Source: Salminus brasiliensis (lineage: Eukaryota > Chordata > Actinopteri > Characiformes > Bryconidae). From it: a DNA stretch of 64,000 bases. The position numbers and the translations under genes were made by a program. Each line of letters starts with the position of its first letter. Position 1 is the stretch's first letter. Shown here one piece after another: positions 12,901 through 23,279 of this stretch. The DNA lies in the NCBI RefSeq assembly GCF_030463535.1, contig NC_132888.1, forward strand, positions 33,589,269-33,653,268. The letters are read 5' to 3'. The notes beneath the pieces were generated by a model. That model was not told the DNA's origin, searched no databases, and saw only the letters and a program-made list of their open reading frames with translations.

Positions 12901-15900
12901 AAATCACCTTCAGAATTCTTGCATCCCATGATTTCGTCCCACAACTTGACTCTGCCTCCTCCTTGCTGACGTTGCAGCCTTGTTGGGATATAGTGACCAT
13001 CTACCAACCGTCTACTAATCTATCCTTCTGGACCATCCAGGGTTGCACGGCAATCATCAGTAAACAAGACTTCATGTATGTCTGGGCCCACTGCAACAGT
13101 TTCTGCTTGTGGCACTGGTCAGGGGTGGCCGAATAATAGGTTTAAGCACAACTGCAAGCCTCTGGAAGATCCTATACCTTGAGGTTTGCGGGACTCCAGA
13201 GGCATCAGCAGCTTCAAATACCCATTTGCTGCTTTGTAATGGCATTTAAGAAGCTGCTCTCTATCCAATGAATTTGTCTGGCAAAAAACATTCTCGATAT
13301 GCTTTTATCTGCACAAACCTGCCTGTGCTCTGTGAATCAGCCACAAATCATTTCACAGTATGATGATCATGCTTACATTTTCGTGAAATATCTAATGTTT
13401 TCATATCTTGTTCAAGGCATTGCACTATTTGATGCTTTTCGGCAGCAGTGAACACATTTTTCTGTGGCCTGCTTAATAATGTGGAACGTTCTTCTTAAGT
13501 AGTTTTCCTTTAATTGGACTCACCTGGCAAACAAATTATAACAGGTTGTCTGAGTTTGCTTCAAGTGATCCACCCTGAGACACAATACGATCAGTGAGTT
13601 TAATTGAAAAGCAAAAAATTAAGTTTATTATTTGGAACATGTGCATCTGTATGTCTCCTTTTTTATGGGTACACATTATAACACAAGCCTAGAATTCAAA
13701 ACCCAGTATTAGGTTTGTGCCATGTTTTTATTGGGTTGGGTTTTTTTTTATATTTTTTAAACTGGCCTCTCGGTGTAAGTTTTTATAGTGATATGAATTA
13801 ATAAGAACAGTAAAAGGGGCTTTGTCGCCAACCCATCTAGCCATAATAGTCTTCCTGGCAACAGAATAAACTTAAAGTTAGTTCATTATGCTTGTGTAAT
13901 TACATGGTGATAGCTCCTAAAATACGCATAATGGGATGGGGATCTACTGACACCTCCATATATCTTTAGATTTTTCTGCATATCTTCTACCAAATGACTT
14001 CTGGTTGAATTTAGTTAAACATATTCTGTAGATATACATAAGTAGTGCCAGTAAATCTGCTTTACATTTGTGGGCATCATTTTATGCAAAATGTCATTTA
14101 ATGGTGTATTTAAAAAAAATAATTTATTGGTATATGATGAAAGATTAATAATATAGATTATGTATAATGAATATGAATATACAATGGATTATTAACTTTC
14201 ATTTGTTTTCTTTTTATATGAACAAAAATCTTGTAATGGTCTGGTAAAAGTCTGGTAATCAGCTAAAAGTGTTGACTACAACACTTCATATAACTAATAT
14301 AATCATAGAAGTGATGGTAACAAATGTTGCATAAATGGGAGCCCTGTAAGAAATCAAGAATTATGTATTAAGTATTAAATTGGCTAGTTATTGATTTTGT
14401 TAATTTATTACTGGCTGCTGGTACAATTATATATGTCTAGAATAAATGGGGCTGGTTGTATCAATTTAGACCAGAAATAAAGCTTACCTTGATTTGCAGT
14501 TCAGAATTAAATTCAGTCTCTATTCAAAAGACAGTTTGATCGCTCCAGTGACCCAATCTCGTTGTATACACTCACACATGGAATGCCACTTTATAATGAA
14601 TAAAACATTTATTAAAGAAACATGGAATGAAGACTATTTCAGGTTTACAGCATTGGATATAGGCACCAGTAGTTTGTACATAGGGTTGACCACCTTACTT
14701 TGCCGCAGGATCTAGAGCTTTGAAGAGGGCCCTGTAGGTCGGCTTTAGGCGGGAGGTCCAGTGGAGACTAGGCTTCAAGGTGTCCGGACACCCATGATGA
14801 TGGTTAGTATTGGTAATAATAGCCAGTAATAGTAGTCAGTAATGGAGGGTGGGCAGCTGGTCCTGGACATGGGTAGCAAGAGAGGTCGACTTCCATCGGT
14901 GTCAGGCCAGACAGGTAGGCAGTCATTAACTAGGGAAAAAAGTAAAGAAATGTCAACCTACGGACAGTCAACCTACCTTTTATTGAAGTACATTGAGGGT
15001 GACCCTCACTGTAGTCAAACCTATGCAGAAAGCATGGATTAAAAATAGAAATAAGAAATAAAAGGTTAAGAACATTTCAAATAGTTTAGATTAAGTTAAA
15101 TTTAAGAAAGATAAACTTAAGAATTAACTTGCACAAATCATGGAAATAAAGATAAATAGACAGTGGCAAAAAGTTAGTTAAGACTGAGTTTTAGAAGTCT
15201 GCTTGTGGGACAAAGCTTTTGCAGAATCGTGCAATTACAGCATGGATGCTCCTGTAACTTCTGCCAGATGGCAGCAGTGAAAAAAGTCCACAGCACACTG
15301 CCCTGGGGGGCACCAGTACTCAGTACGGTGGTACTGGAGATGCCGATCCTGACTGATTGTGGTCTGTCAGGACCCAGTTACAGAACGAGGTGTTCAGGCC
15401 CAACAGGCTTAGTTTTCTAATGAGGTGCTGGTGTTGAATGCCGAACTGAAGTCTATGAACAGCATTTTGATGTAGGGTTTTTTTTATTGTCCAGGTGGAG
15501 TGTGGTGGTGATAGTGTCGTCTGTTGAACAGTTGGGACAACACACAAACTAGCTGTTCAGAACATGCTTTGAGCACTCTGCAAGGAATGCTGTCTGGTCC
15601 ATGAGTTTTTCTTGCATCAGCGGAGAACAAGCACAGTACCTGTTCATCTGGAAGAGATGTGGACTTCTTTGCTGTTGTGTAGTTCGGTGCTTCAAACCGA
15701 GCATAGCGCATCTGGAAGGGAGGCATCGTTATCACAAGCAGGTGATGGTGTTTTGTAGTTGGTGACAGCCTGGATGCCCAGCCACATGCGCTGCATGTCT
15801 GCTGTGTCTTGAAAATGATCATGAATTTTCTTTGCGTAGGTATGCTTTGCCTCTCAGCAACATGTGCACCTCTGCAGTCATCCATGGTTTCTGGTTGGGG

Positions 15901-18900
15901 TGTGTTGTGATTACCTTGGAGACAGTAATTGTCAATGCATGTGCTGATGTAGCCAGTCACAGACTCCGTATACTCCTCCAGAAGTTGCTGCTATTCTAAA
16001 CATCTCCCAATTAGTGTGCTCAAAACAGTCCTGAAGAGCTGAGACAGCACCTGGGAACCGGGTCTTCAGCCTGCTTGTGTACGTTTTGGCACGACGAATG
16101 ACCGGTCGGTATGCAAGGATTGGCGCTGCAGAGACGATCACATCTCTGCGGGGCTCGGCTCAGACAGCTTAGGGGATGTTTGTGTACACCAGTGTTGGGG
16201 TAATTACAGACAAAACAAAGTAATCCATTACTTATTACGTATTAAAACTTGTAATGGGATTACTTCACTCATTACTTGCTGGAATATGTAATCTAATACC
16301 TCATTACTTTTAAGTTACATCCTGAAATATATCTGGAAAGTAAGAATCCACTAATCTTTCAATTGTTTATTTAGGAACAGATTGTATCAGTAGTACCAAC
16401 ACTTAACATGTATAAAATGGATTTGACTTTACTTGATTTTACTTATTTTCTCTGAACAAGTACGTGTATTTTAGAAATAGAAAAATGAAGTCCAATGAAG
16501 CCTTCTTTAGTGGTACAACAAAACAAAACCAACATTTCAGCAGTTCATGACACTCAAGTATAAGAACTGAATTCACAAAAATAAAATCTTTATAAATTAA
16601 ACAAAGTTCTCAGGTCTTCAAGAGACTAATTGTAAACTGGCTGAATATTTCTGAATACCACAGATTTTCTTCCACTCATTGAAATAGTGGTTATATCTCA
16701 GTAACAAAAGTCTCTCAAATTGCTTGGAGGAAAGCTTGTTTCTTCTTGGAGTCAGCACAAGACTGCCTCGACTGAAAAGCCTTTCCACAGGTGCGCTTGA
16801 TGGTATTGCAGTGTTGTATTTCAAGGAGATTTTCTTTACTCTGGGGAAGTGGTTTAGAACTTCACTCTCTGCAGTGTAAGAAGTATCTTCCTTGGGGGAA
16901 AATGGGGGGGAAAAAGTCGTCCTGAGTGGAAAAACATGGAAGGTGTTGCTCTGCAGGCCTCATAATGGGCTCATGAGAGGAGCCGAGCACCGAGGCTATA
17001 GATGAGTGGCTTGTTTTTATCCAAAGAGCTGAAGACTTCGCAGTGACACTTCTGTAGACTACTCTGGACTCACTGTTGGTTCTTAACCACATAATCATTT
17101 CTCCATCATTACTTGAGATCCAGTTAAGTGTATGTGAAGCACATTTCATGTGAGGAGGCGAGAGTAAACTGCCCTTCTGAATTAGAGGAGAGAGCCTGGC
17201 CAATATCTGTAAAGCTTCATCCCTGGGCTCTTCATTAAAATCTGAAACTGTATCTGGAGCAAATTCATGCATTCTAAAGGCTTTAATAAAATTAGATCTG
17301 TTGTCTGTTACAGTAGCAGTGACTGTTAAATTTCACTGGCAGTGACATCATATGTATGCCTCCCCTTAATTCTTTTACACGCCAGGGCAGCCTTTTCACG
17401 GCCAAAACTAGTGGGGTTTATCCAGTGTGCCATCATCCCAAGGAAGCTTTTATTGTGGCATGTCCATATATCTGCAATGGTAGAGACCTATTCTAAGCCC
17501 TCATATGTTTTTTTTTTAAGCTTTTTAAGTTATCATAACGTTTCCAAAAAGCTTGCAAATGTTTTTTGGTCTGATGGGTCACTTTTGCCTACGACTGTTA
17601 TGTTCAGTATGTGTCTAAAAGACGGTGACTAAGACAGTGGTAGCATTTCCTTGACTATATATCTTGCAACAAGTCTTTTAATTTCACCATCTGTTACCTT
17701 CCTTCCTGGTGCTGGATAAAAATCCAGTTCAGTTTGTTTGACCTTTATATCAAAAGACCTTCTTCCCAATTAGATTTTACCACGCACCCTGATTAAGTGC
17801 TTCGACAAATTGCCTATGTGAGCTAATCCTTTCCAAAAAGAGCTGTTAGAGGCTCTACGATAAGATTTTGATTTACATAAAGCTGGAAACTGATTTCTAA
17901 GAATTTAGAAATTCACCAGTCTACAGTGAGGCAAACAACAACAAATACACAATTTGGGACTGTGCCGACTCTGCAAAGAAGTGGCCGTCCAGTCAAAATG
18001 ACCCCAAGAGCACAACAGTGATTCATACAAAAAAAACAAAGACAGACAAAGATTTGAAGGCATCATCGGTACAAGCCAACATCTGTCTACAGTGCGTAAA
18101 ACTTTGAACTAGCAGGGTGTCTATGGCAGGACACTACAAAGGAAACTGCTTCTTACTAAAAAGAATATTGCTGCATGTCTGAAGTTTGAGAATGAGCACA
18201 CTGATCTTCACAATGGTACTGGCAAAATGTTTTGTGGACAGATGAAAGATTGAACTATTTGGAAAAACACACGTGGTGGCGTATGTTGGAGGGAACATCA
18301 TGATTTGGGCCTGCGTTGCTGCATCATGGCCAGCTTACAGTCATTGAGGGGAAGATGAATTCCCAAGTGTATCAAACAATCCTACAGGATAATGACAGTG
18401 TCTGTACATCAGCTGAAACTGTAGAAGTTGGGTGATGCAAATGACCGAAAACAGAGGAGCAAGTCCATGACAGAATGGCTTATGAAAAACAAAATCTGTC
18501 TTTTGGAGTGGCCTTGTCAGACTATGGATCGACTTGAAGAGAGCCATACACATGAGACATGCAAGGAACATGACCGAGCTAAAGCAGTTCTGCCAGAAAG
18601 AATGGGCAAAAAATCCTCCTAAACGACTTGGAGGTTTGATGCACTGCTACAGGAAGTGCCTGGTTGAGGTTATTGCTGCCAATGAGGGGTCAAACAGCTA
18701 TTAATTCCAAGGGTTCACTTACTTTTTCCACTACTACTTTGAATGTTGAATGAGTGTGTGTAATAATGTCCTGCAAGACCATAGCTTTTTAGTTTGTTGT
18801 TATTTTGGGCACATTATATTTGTCAATACACTTGACTTGGATGAGGATCAGATCATATTTTATGACAAATTAATGCATTAATTCACATACTTTTTCTTGC

Positions 18901-21900
18901 CACTGTATATTGATAAAATACATATTTAGCCATAGTAATTAAGACATATCAAAGTCAACTAAAAGCTTGTCTGTAAATGAGACCAAAACTGCTTGAGGTC
19001 TTTTTAGCATTGTGCTGAAATAGTGCTTTAAACTCTCGGACTGTCGTTTGCAGCTATGCATATTATGGTTGTTTTTGTGGTGTTTCTGAGATGGAGATTG
19101 TTAAAAGGTGCTGTTAGTTTTATATTTATCAATTTACAGCAAAAATGTGGCTGGGACAGGTTGGTGCAATGCTGTATATAACGTATAATGTATAGAAAGA
19201 AAAATGTTGAGCTAGTTACTTTGGTAGTAAATATTTTTTGGTAAATTCTGATTACATTTTCTAGATTTAACTAGAGTTAACTTAAATCCTGTACTGTCAT
19301 GTTTGAGCTCCAGCACATTTAAATATAAAAAACTTGTTATTTGAGTTTTTCTAAATAGTGCAGTGGTTACTTTCTGCTGCTGTATAGCTCCATTTAAGCA
19401 GCTACCAACTGCTTAAATCGCTAAGACGTAATACTTATACATTTCACTTATACAACATTGGAAATAATAGCAGTGAAATAAATCAATATGTTTTTAGTGA
19501 AAGGATCATGGGTATATTACAGCTGTAAACTTTAACTAAATTAATGTAACTATCTATATGTACAGTGCCATCCATATTTGAGACTCCATATTTGATGTCC
19601 ATATCAGATGTGATTGGAGTACACATTCCACACTTTAATTAATTTAATGGTATTTGCATTTCACATTGTTGAAATTTTAACATTATAGAGGGGAACTGTA
19701 CAATATAGACTATGAAACATATTAAAGTTCATTTGAATGCAATTGAGTTATTTGGGTGAGCCTTGCCCTCAAGGAAAAAGAAAATGCATGTTACTTTTCC
19801 TAGGTATGCACTTTCCACACTGGACACAAGTATGGAGGGTGGATCAGAAGACATGGCTGTTGGTGATGCTACAGCTTTAAGGAGACAGGTAACATTCTCC
19901 TGACACTGGCTTGACCACACCAAGTCATGTCAAAATTAGAAATTGTAAATAATCAACTTACTGTTCGAGTATGCTTGTTTAAATTATGTCCTCCTTGCTT
20001 TATTAAAACCACCTTTACAGTCAGTCTGAAAAATCTGCACACCCCTTTCACATTCTCCATGTTTTATTATGTTACAGACTTCTTCTACAATAGATTGAGT
20101 TCATTTGTTTTGCCTCAAATCTACACACAATCGCCTATAATTATGAAGTGAAAAGGTGTAATTTTCTTTTAATGACAAACATAGGATAAGGCGGGATATG
20201 TGACCCCTTTATAACCTAATACTTAGCTGTTGCTGTGGCAGCAATTACAGCTTCAAGAAATCTTGGGAAAGAAGCTATGGGGGTGGAACACTTGTTTCTG
20301 GACATTCTTGCCCATTCATCTTGGCATATAAGTATGAATCCAAATGAATTTCTGTGGAAGGAGCTGAAAATAGCTTTGTACCGACACTCCCCTTCCAACC
20401 TGATGAAGCTTGCTGATGATACTTATATGCCAAGATGAATGGGCAGATGAAATGTCCAGAAACAAGTGTTCCACCCTCATAGCTTCTTTCCCAAGATTTC
20501 TTGGGCTCTGGCTGATCCACTCAAGGACATTCACAGAATTTTTCTGAAGCCAGTGCTTTTTTCTCTTGGCTGTGTGCCTCAGGTCATTGTCATAACCTTT
20601 GTCCCAGTCTGAGGTCTAGAGCACCCTGGAGCACGTTTTCCTTAAGGATCTCTGTGTATTTGTTTGCATTCATCTTTCCCTCTAGCTGTGCCAGTCGCCC
20701 AGGTCCCGCTGCTGAAAAACATCCCTACATCATGATGCTGCCACTGCCATGCTTCACTGAAGAGATGGCATTAGGCAGGTGATGAGCAGTGCCTGGTGTC
20801 CTCCAGACATGAAGCTGGTATTCAGTACAAAAGTTACATTTTAGTTTAATCAGACCAGAGATTCTTATTTCATGGTTTTAGAGTCCTCTATGTGCCTCTT
20901 GGTCCAGGTGGGCTGTCATGTGCCTTTCACCATGGAGTGGCTTTTGTCTGGCCATTCTACTATAAAAGTATGATTTGTGTAGAGCTGGTGTAGGTTGATC
21001 TTCTGAAAGGTTTTGCCATCTCAATTCACAATCCTGTTTCTGAGGTCTACAGAGAATTCCATGGCTTAGAGTTTACTTTGACATTCACTGTCAACTGTGG
21101 GACCTTTATATAGGCAGGTCTTGGCAATCCTCAGTCATGTCTTGTCAATTGAATTTACCACAGGTGGACTCCAATTAAGTTGTACAGATATTTCAAGCAG
21201 TAATAATGGAAACAAAAGGTACCTCCACTCACTTTTGTTTGTCATATCAAAGGGTGTGGACACTTGTGTACATATACATTTCTTTTTTTAATTGGCACAA
21301 ATGTCTAAACTATTTCATGTAGAATGTTGTGACACAAAATTAACTTTATTGTATCTATTGTAGAATAAGTCTGTAATGTAATAAACGTAGAGAAGGTGAA
21401 AATGGTTTGCAGACTTACAGGCTTAACTATATATACTTTCACACATACAACAAATAATGCAAAGTATATCAGTTGAATCTGAGATGCCCATAAACTGAAT
21501 AATTGGCAAAATAAGAATGTATTAAGATATACTTTGCATTATTCGTTGTATGTGTGAAAGTATATACAGTTAATCAATAAATCTTGAGTGATGTAATTTG
21601 GTGAATTGCTATGCTGAACAGTTTTTGGCAAATAGTAAAGCCAAAATAAATCTTGAGTGATGTAATTTGGTGGATTGCTATGCTAAACAGTTTTTGGCAA
21701 ATAGTAAAGCTGGCTGTTATTTAATACCAATGATTTCTCATTGACCTTGTCATTCTGTCAGAAGTGCTTTTTAAATTTTGATTTGGCTGTGCAGATCATC
21801 AAGCTGAATCGACGGCTGCAGTTGCTGGAGGAAGAGAACAAAGAGAGGGCCAAGCGTGAAATGATTATGTATTCTGTTACAGTCGCATTCTGGCTTATCA

Positions 21901-21926
21901 ACAGCTGGGTGTGGCTTCGTCGCTAA
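3083..21926 (+). CDS. mff: Mitochondrial fission factor, six coding exons
   Basis: MFF is a tail-anchored outer-membrane protein of mitochondria and peroxisomes that recruits the dynamin GTPase Drp1 for fission. Coding exons are 3083-3296, 6295-6461, 8087-8178, 10365-10418, 19804-19888 and 21795-21926. All have AG/GT borders, the phases agree, and the 744 nt give 247 residues. Visible features are the N-terminal Drp1-binding segment ([14 protein letters not shown], about residues 25-38), the second conserved segment ([16 protein letters not shown], about 103-118), two basic-serine sites like the human AMPK targets (RRERS, Ser139; RNDS, Ser157), a coiled coil (about 205-226) and a C-terminal anchor ending in WLRR. 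The ATG follows the splice acceptor directly, so a non-coding 5' exon is expected upstream. Human MFF reaches 342 residues; exons matching its alternatively spliced middle were not found. Identity is from recalled family sequence and is strong. Confidence 0.95.
3494..3706 (+). other. Unclassified 70-codon ORF in mff intron 1
   Basis: Reads [19 protein letters not shown] onward with a balanced residue mix, unlike the low-complexity ORFs around it. It is not recognised, has no splice-site support as an mff exon and could be a transposon scrap or chance. Confidence 0.2.
3709..4002. mobile_element. MITE with about 60-bp inverted repeats
   Basis: The left end (ggtgct then about 55 bp containing catccacccaaacg and tttttgtggaggg) is the imperfect inverse of the right end (ctcctccacaaaatgg to aatttagcacc). 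The 170-bp centre has no coding. This is a short non-autonomous DNA transposon of unknown superfamily. Confidence 0.6.
4003..4794. other. mff intron 1, possible LINE 3'-tail fragment near 4470-4700
   Basis: 4500-4690 resembles fish LINE 3' sequence in antisense (around ggggcaaggccatttagaac). The rest is AT-rich without recognisable content. Confidence 0.3.
4795..5470 (-). mobile_element. LINE 3' end, truncated, antisense to mff
   Basis: On the - strand, 5470 to 5212 encodes the C-terminal LINE segment with [37 protein letters not shown] and [22 protein letters not shown]-rich tract (5066-5181) and an AGAC tandem (4936-4962) interrupt the 3' UTR. 5'-truncated and dead. The same class of LINE recurs at 15190-16175 and 56159-56640. 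Confidence 0.75.
5066..5181. repeat. GAGAGG/GA microsatellite
   Basis: Nearly pure purine (GAGAGGGAGAGG then GA). It produces several spurious Arg-Glu or Ser-Leu ORFs. Confidence 0.95.
5480..5730. mobile_element. Terminal fragment of a Tc1-like element
   Basis: Includes ctgaaacatttaaa and ggggcaaatacttttgcac, the usual ends of a fish Tc1-like family. No coding is left. The following 5731-6294 is AT-rich with nothing recognised. Confidence 0.45.
6295..6461 (+). CDS. mff: mff coding exon 2
   Basis: The acceptor is tgtgtag|GTAATG and the donor is AAAGAG|GTAAAG. The exon encodes residues 72-127, including [11 protein letters not shown] and [17 protein letters not shown], which are highly conserved in MFF. 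Confidence 0.94.
6538..6590. repeat. GTA/GCA trinucleotide microsatellite
   Basis: About eleven GTA units followed by about seven GCA units, inside mff intron 2. The intron from 6591 to 7254 shows no other feature. Confidence 0.95.
7255..7790 (+). mobile_element. L2-type LINE 3' UTR
   Basis: Carries the marker blocks ggccagaggaggatgggtcc, gagtcttggttcctcccaag and tgtaaagctgctttgtgacg, and ends in a TTGACTTGAC satellite-like tail. Homologous copies are at 45690-46320 (-), 54740-55250 (+) and 62350-63365 (+). Confidence 0.8.
7997..8066. repeat. TC microsatellite at the mff exon 3 acceptor
   Basis: A long (TC)n tract ending about 20 nt before the exon 3 acceptor, where the polypyrimidine tract would lie. 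Confidence 0.95.
8087..8178 (+). CDS. mff: mff coding exon 3
   Basis: The acceptor is gcatag|GTACAC and the donor is TTCTTT|GTGAGT. Only this acceptor keeps the frame; two nearer AGs (cccacag, cagcag) shift it. The exon carries RRERSVSEN and LTRNDS, equivalent to the two human AMPK phosphosites. A long TC microsatellite sits just upstream (7997-8066) in place of a clean polypyrimidine tract. Confidence 0.88.
8370..8500 (+). mobile_element. SINE 3' half, decayed
   Basis: Contains tgtaatggacaggcgctcag, gattctgggtaggctatgg and cccccgcaactgtaaag, the conserved 3' region of a widespread fish SINE. The tRNA-like head is missing. 8501-8830 has nothing recognised. Confidence 0.6.
8832..8886 (+). pseudogene. 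Truncated tRNA-Lys(UUU)-like sequence
   Basis: Has a D-arm (agttcagttggtagaac), anticodon arm (cagacttttaatctg, anticodon TTT) and gagggtcc. The T-arm and 3' acceptor stem are replaced by SINE-like sequence from about 8888, so it is not functional. It may be a tRNA-Lys-derived SINE head. Confidence 0.6.
8888..9110 (+). mobile_element. tRNA-derived SINE, diverged copy
   Basis: Shares ggggtggctcag, cagctgccactgttgggccc and cagcaaggcccttaacact with the better copy at 59411-59700. The B-box is decayed (gtttgatacc). Confidence 0.65.
9857..9925. repeat. AT then AC microsatellite
   Basis: A run of about 44 bp of AT followed by about 24 bp of AC in mff intron 3. The flanking 9200-9850 and 9930-10230 show no other recognisable feature. 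Confidence 0.95.
10365..10418 (+). CDS. mff: mff coding exon 4
   Basis: A 54-nt exon (cttctcag|CAAACC to AACAG|GTAACT) that joins in frame and encodes [18 protein letters not shown]. It corresponds to the stretch before VRYGISNIDTT in human MFF, but is poorly conserved. The call rests on splice sites, phase and position. Confidence 0.75.
10690..10815 (+). mobile_element. SINE fragment
   Basis: Contains taaattgccccaggtgtaag, cagggaggtctttctgcctt and attctgggaaggcatcc, a diverged copy of the SINE 3' region also seen at 8370-8500 and 44530-44760. Confidence 0.5.
11030..12170 (-). mobile_element. Ty3/Gypsy retrotransposon relic with an internal deletion
   Basis: The - strand reads, in order, a segment upstream of reverse transcriptase ([20 protein letters not shown], about 12130-12030), the start of RT ([11 protein letters not shown], then IDYRALND-like, about 11910-11830), the RNase H end ([12 protein letters not shown], about 11820), then integrase-region pieces ([20 protein letters not shown]-like; [13 protein letters not shown] near 11240). 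Most of RT and RNase H is deleted and frameshifts are frequent. No LTRs were found. Confidence 0.65.
12171..12889. other. AT-rich intron sequence
   Basis: No coding, RNA or recognisable repeat. Confidence 0.4.
12890..13500 (-). mobile_element. Tc1-like transposase relic
   Basis: On the - strand about 13475-12900 reads [20 protein letters not shown], then a helix-turn-helix region, and near 13070 a [13 protein letters not shown]-like block containing the first catalytic Asp, followed by [19 protein letters not shown]. Several stops. The C-terminal catalytic half is missing. Confidence 0.6.
13501..14700. other. AT-rich intron sequence
   Basis: Nothing could be identified beyond AT-richness. 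Confidence 0.4.
14701..15040 (-). repeat. Possible L2 3'-UTR fragment
   Basis: Weak resemblance (ggtgggcagctggtcctgga) to the antisense L2 tail at 46150-46280. Tentative. Confidence 0.3.
15190..16175 (-). mobile_element. LINE reverse-transcriptase region, decayed
   Basis: The - strand encodes [63 protein letters not shown] and [19 protein letters not shown]: the linker and start of RT in a fish CR1/Rex-like LINE. Then about 15540-15300 has RT fragments. Internal deletions and frameshifts make it dead. Confidence 0.72.
16185..17780 (-). mobile_element. hAT-superfamily transposon, decayed
   Basis: The terminus near 16190 (ttggggtaattac, repeated attac/gtaat words) resembles hAT ends. The - strand encodes the C-terminal dimerisation motif [20 protein letters not shown] then [19 protein letters not shown] (16800-16680), and, 5' of it, [16 protein letters not shown] (17150-17090) and further pieces to about 17700. 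Frameshifted throughout. The other end was not found. Confidence 0.7.
17860..18909 (+). mobile_element. Tc1-like transposon relic
   Basis: Successive frames give [22 protein letters not shown]-like and [18 protein letters not shown]. The right end ttcacatactttttcttgccactgta is a typical Tc1-like fish terminus abutting TA. Many frame breaks. Confidence 0.7.
18910..19803. other. mff intron 4, 3' part
   Basis: AT-rich. A possible MITE end (gtgccatccatatttgagac) lies at 19566. No other feature. Confidence 0.35.
19804..19888 (+). CDS. mff: mff coding exon 5
   Basis: tttcctag|GTATGC to AGACAG|GTAACA. It encodes [16 protein letters not shown] and DATALRRQ, matching YGISNIDTTIEG and DAASLRRQ of human MFF. 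Confidence 0.93.
20018..21422 (-). mobile_element. Tc1-like element, non-coding relic with internal inverted duplication
   Basis: The left end (cagtcagtctgaaaaatctg, then cacacccctttcaca) is inverse to the right end (gagaaggtgaaaatggtttg then cagacttacag). The interior reads as antisense Tc1 coding edge (tcatgatgctgccactgcca; aatcagaccagagattct). 20256-20335 recurs inverted at 20419-20501. Confidence 0.6.
21423..21573. repeat. Long hairpin, 48-nt arms
   Basis: 21423-21470 and 21526-21573 are reverse complements with two mismatches by eye, around a 55-nt loop. Located 222 nt before the last mff exon. It could be a palindromic MITE or simply a structured intron. Confidence 0.8.
21576..21710 (+). 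repeat. 69-bp tandem duplication
   Basis: Unit 21576-21644 repeats at 21645-21710 with two or three differences. It lies directly after the hairpin and before the acceptor of mff exon 6. Confidence 0.85.
21795..21926 (+). CDS. mff: mff last coding exon: coiled coil and membrane anchor
   Basis: The acceptor is gtgcag|ATCATC. The exon encodes the coiled coil ([20 protein letters not shown]) and the hydrophobic tail ([17 protein letters not shown]) before TAA. Both are nearly identical to the human C-terminus. The tail inserts the protein into the outer mitochondrial and peroxisomal membranes. Confidence 0.97.
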   Translation: MIKLNRRLQLLEEENKERAKREMIMYSVTVAFWLINSWVWLRR

Positions 21927-22948
21927 GACAGCGCAAGCTTTACCCTGGGGAAGGACTTTAAAGCAAAACTCTTGCCTTTTACATTTTTGTGAAATGTTTG
22001 CCACATTTATTCTCTGTACTTCTCTAAAAGCTTTTTAACCTCCCTGTGTGTACAGGAAGGTATTTGTTTGTCTTTTTTGTTGTTTTGTTTTTTTTTACTT
22101 TATTTAACATTTTTTGTAAATTATTTATTTTTACAATTAATTCTGTCCTATTTTCATTTTGATTTTTTAAAAGGAAGAATTCTCAAAGCACAACTGCACC
22201 AAGCATGACCAAGATACAGTTGCACTCAAAATTGTTTAATCCCATTACAAATGAAGCATTTAACCCCCTTTGCAATAAACTAAAGAACTTAAATAATGAA
22301 TTTAATTGTACATTTTAAATATATAATAACAATAAATGTAGTACTTAGTAGAGCACCTTTTTTCTGTTATGACCTGCTGCAAATGTAATGCTTAGCCAGA
22401 TGCCCGCTTCTAGCAGTGGAGTAATGATTTATTTGAGATCCAGCCAGAAACACTTCCACAAAAGTGTTTTTATTTTTTTCCTAAACTGTTTTCAGTGACA
22501 AAAAAATGTTTTCAGATTAATGGGAGGACAAAACGGTGTGGACAGGTTCCTGAGGAATCAGCCCATTCATAATGGGCAGTGGCCCCCAGCTCACTTAAAA
22601 ACCTCCGTCCATTTTTCCATATATATTTTCAATATTTGTCTATACAGGGTCAAAAAGTTTGCATGAGCATGCTAGCCTTGTCGGGGGGTGATAGTACCTC
22701 ATAAAGAAAGACATCAGAACTAATAGTAAATAATAATAAAACAGTATTTATTTATTAACAGTATTTACATTTATTCATATGTCAGTCTGAAATCGGAAAT
22801 GCTGTCTGCGTGTAGACGTAGTTTTATGACTTATGTAGTTCACTATATAGGGGTAAGGAGGTATTTGAGATTCAGCCTGAAACATGTTTTCAGATATCTG
22901 TGACTTGAGTGTTTTTAAAAAAGCTCTATGGCCAGTGATTTCTTGTGG

Positions 22949-23002
<54 letters not shown>

Positions 23003-23270
23003 GACTAAAGTCTTGTCACATAAGGACATAGTAACTTAAAATGGTATATAATTTTATTTACAATATATGGTTCTTTTTAATGTCAAGGGCTTTCACATTA
23101 ATAACTGGGTGCAAAGTGAACATGTCAAAAAGTGTCCTGATGTCCACAGCTTGGTAAAGCCTAAAAAAAACTATTGCAAGGACTGTAGCCTTGTTGTTGT
23201 GTCTTTAAACTATTCAACCAATCACAGATAAGAGCTTCACCTTGGACAAATAATGTAATTAACACATTCC
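21927..23270 (+). other. mff 3' UTR and downstream sequence
   Basis: Follows the mff stop. An AATAAA at 22275 is a candidate poly(A) signal about 350 nt after the stop. A TA/GT microsatellite is at 22949-22998. The rest is AT-rich with no gene. Confidence 0.4.
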
Positions 23271-23279
23271 CAGGTGTAT

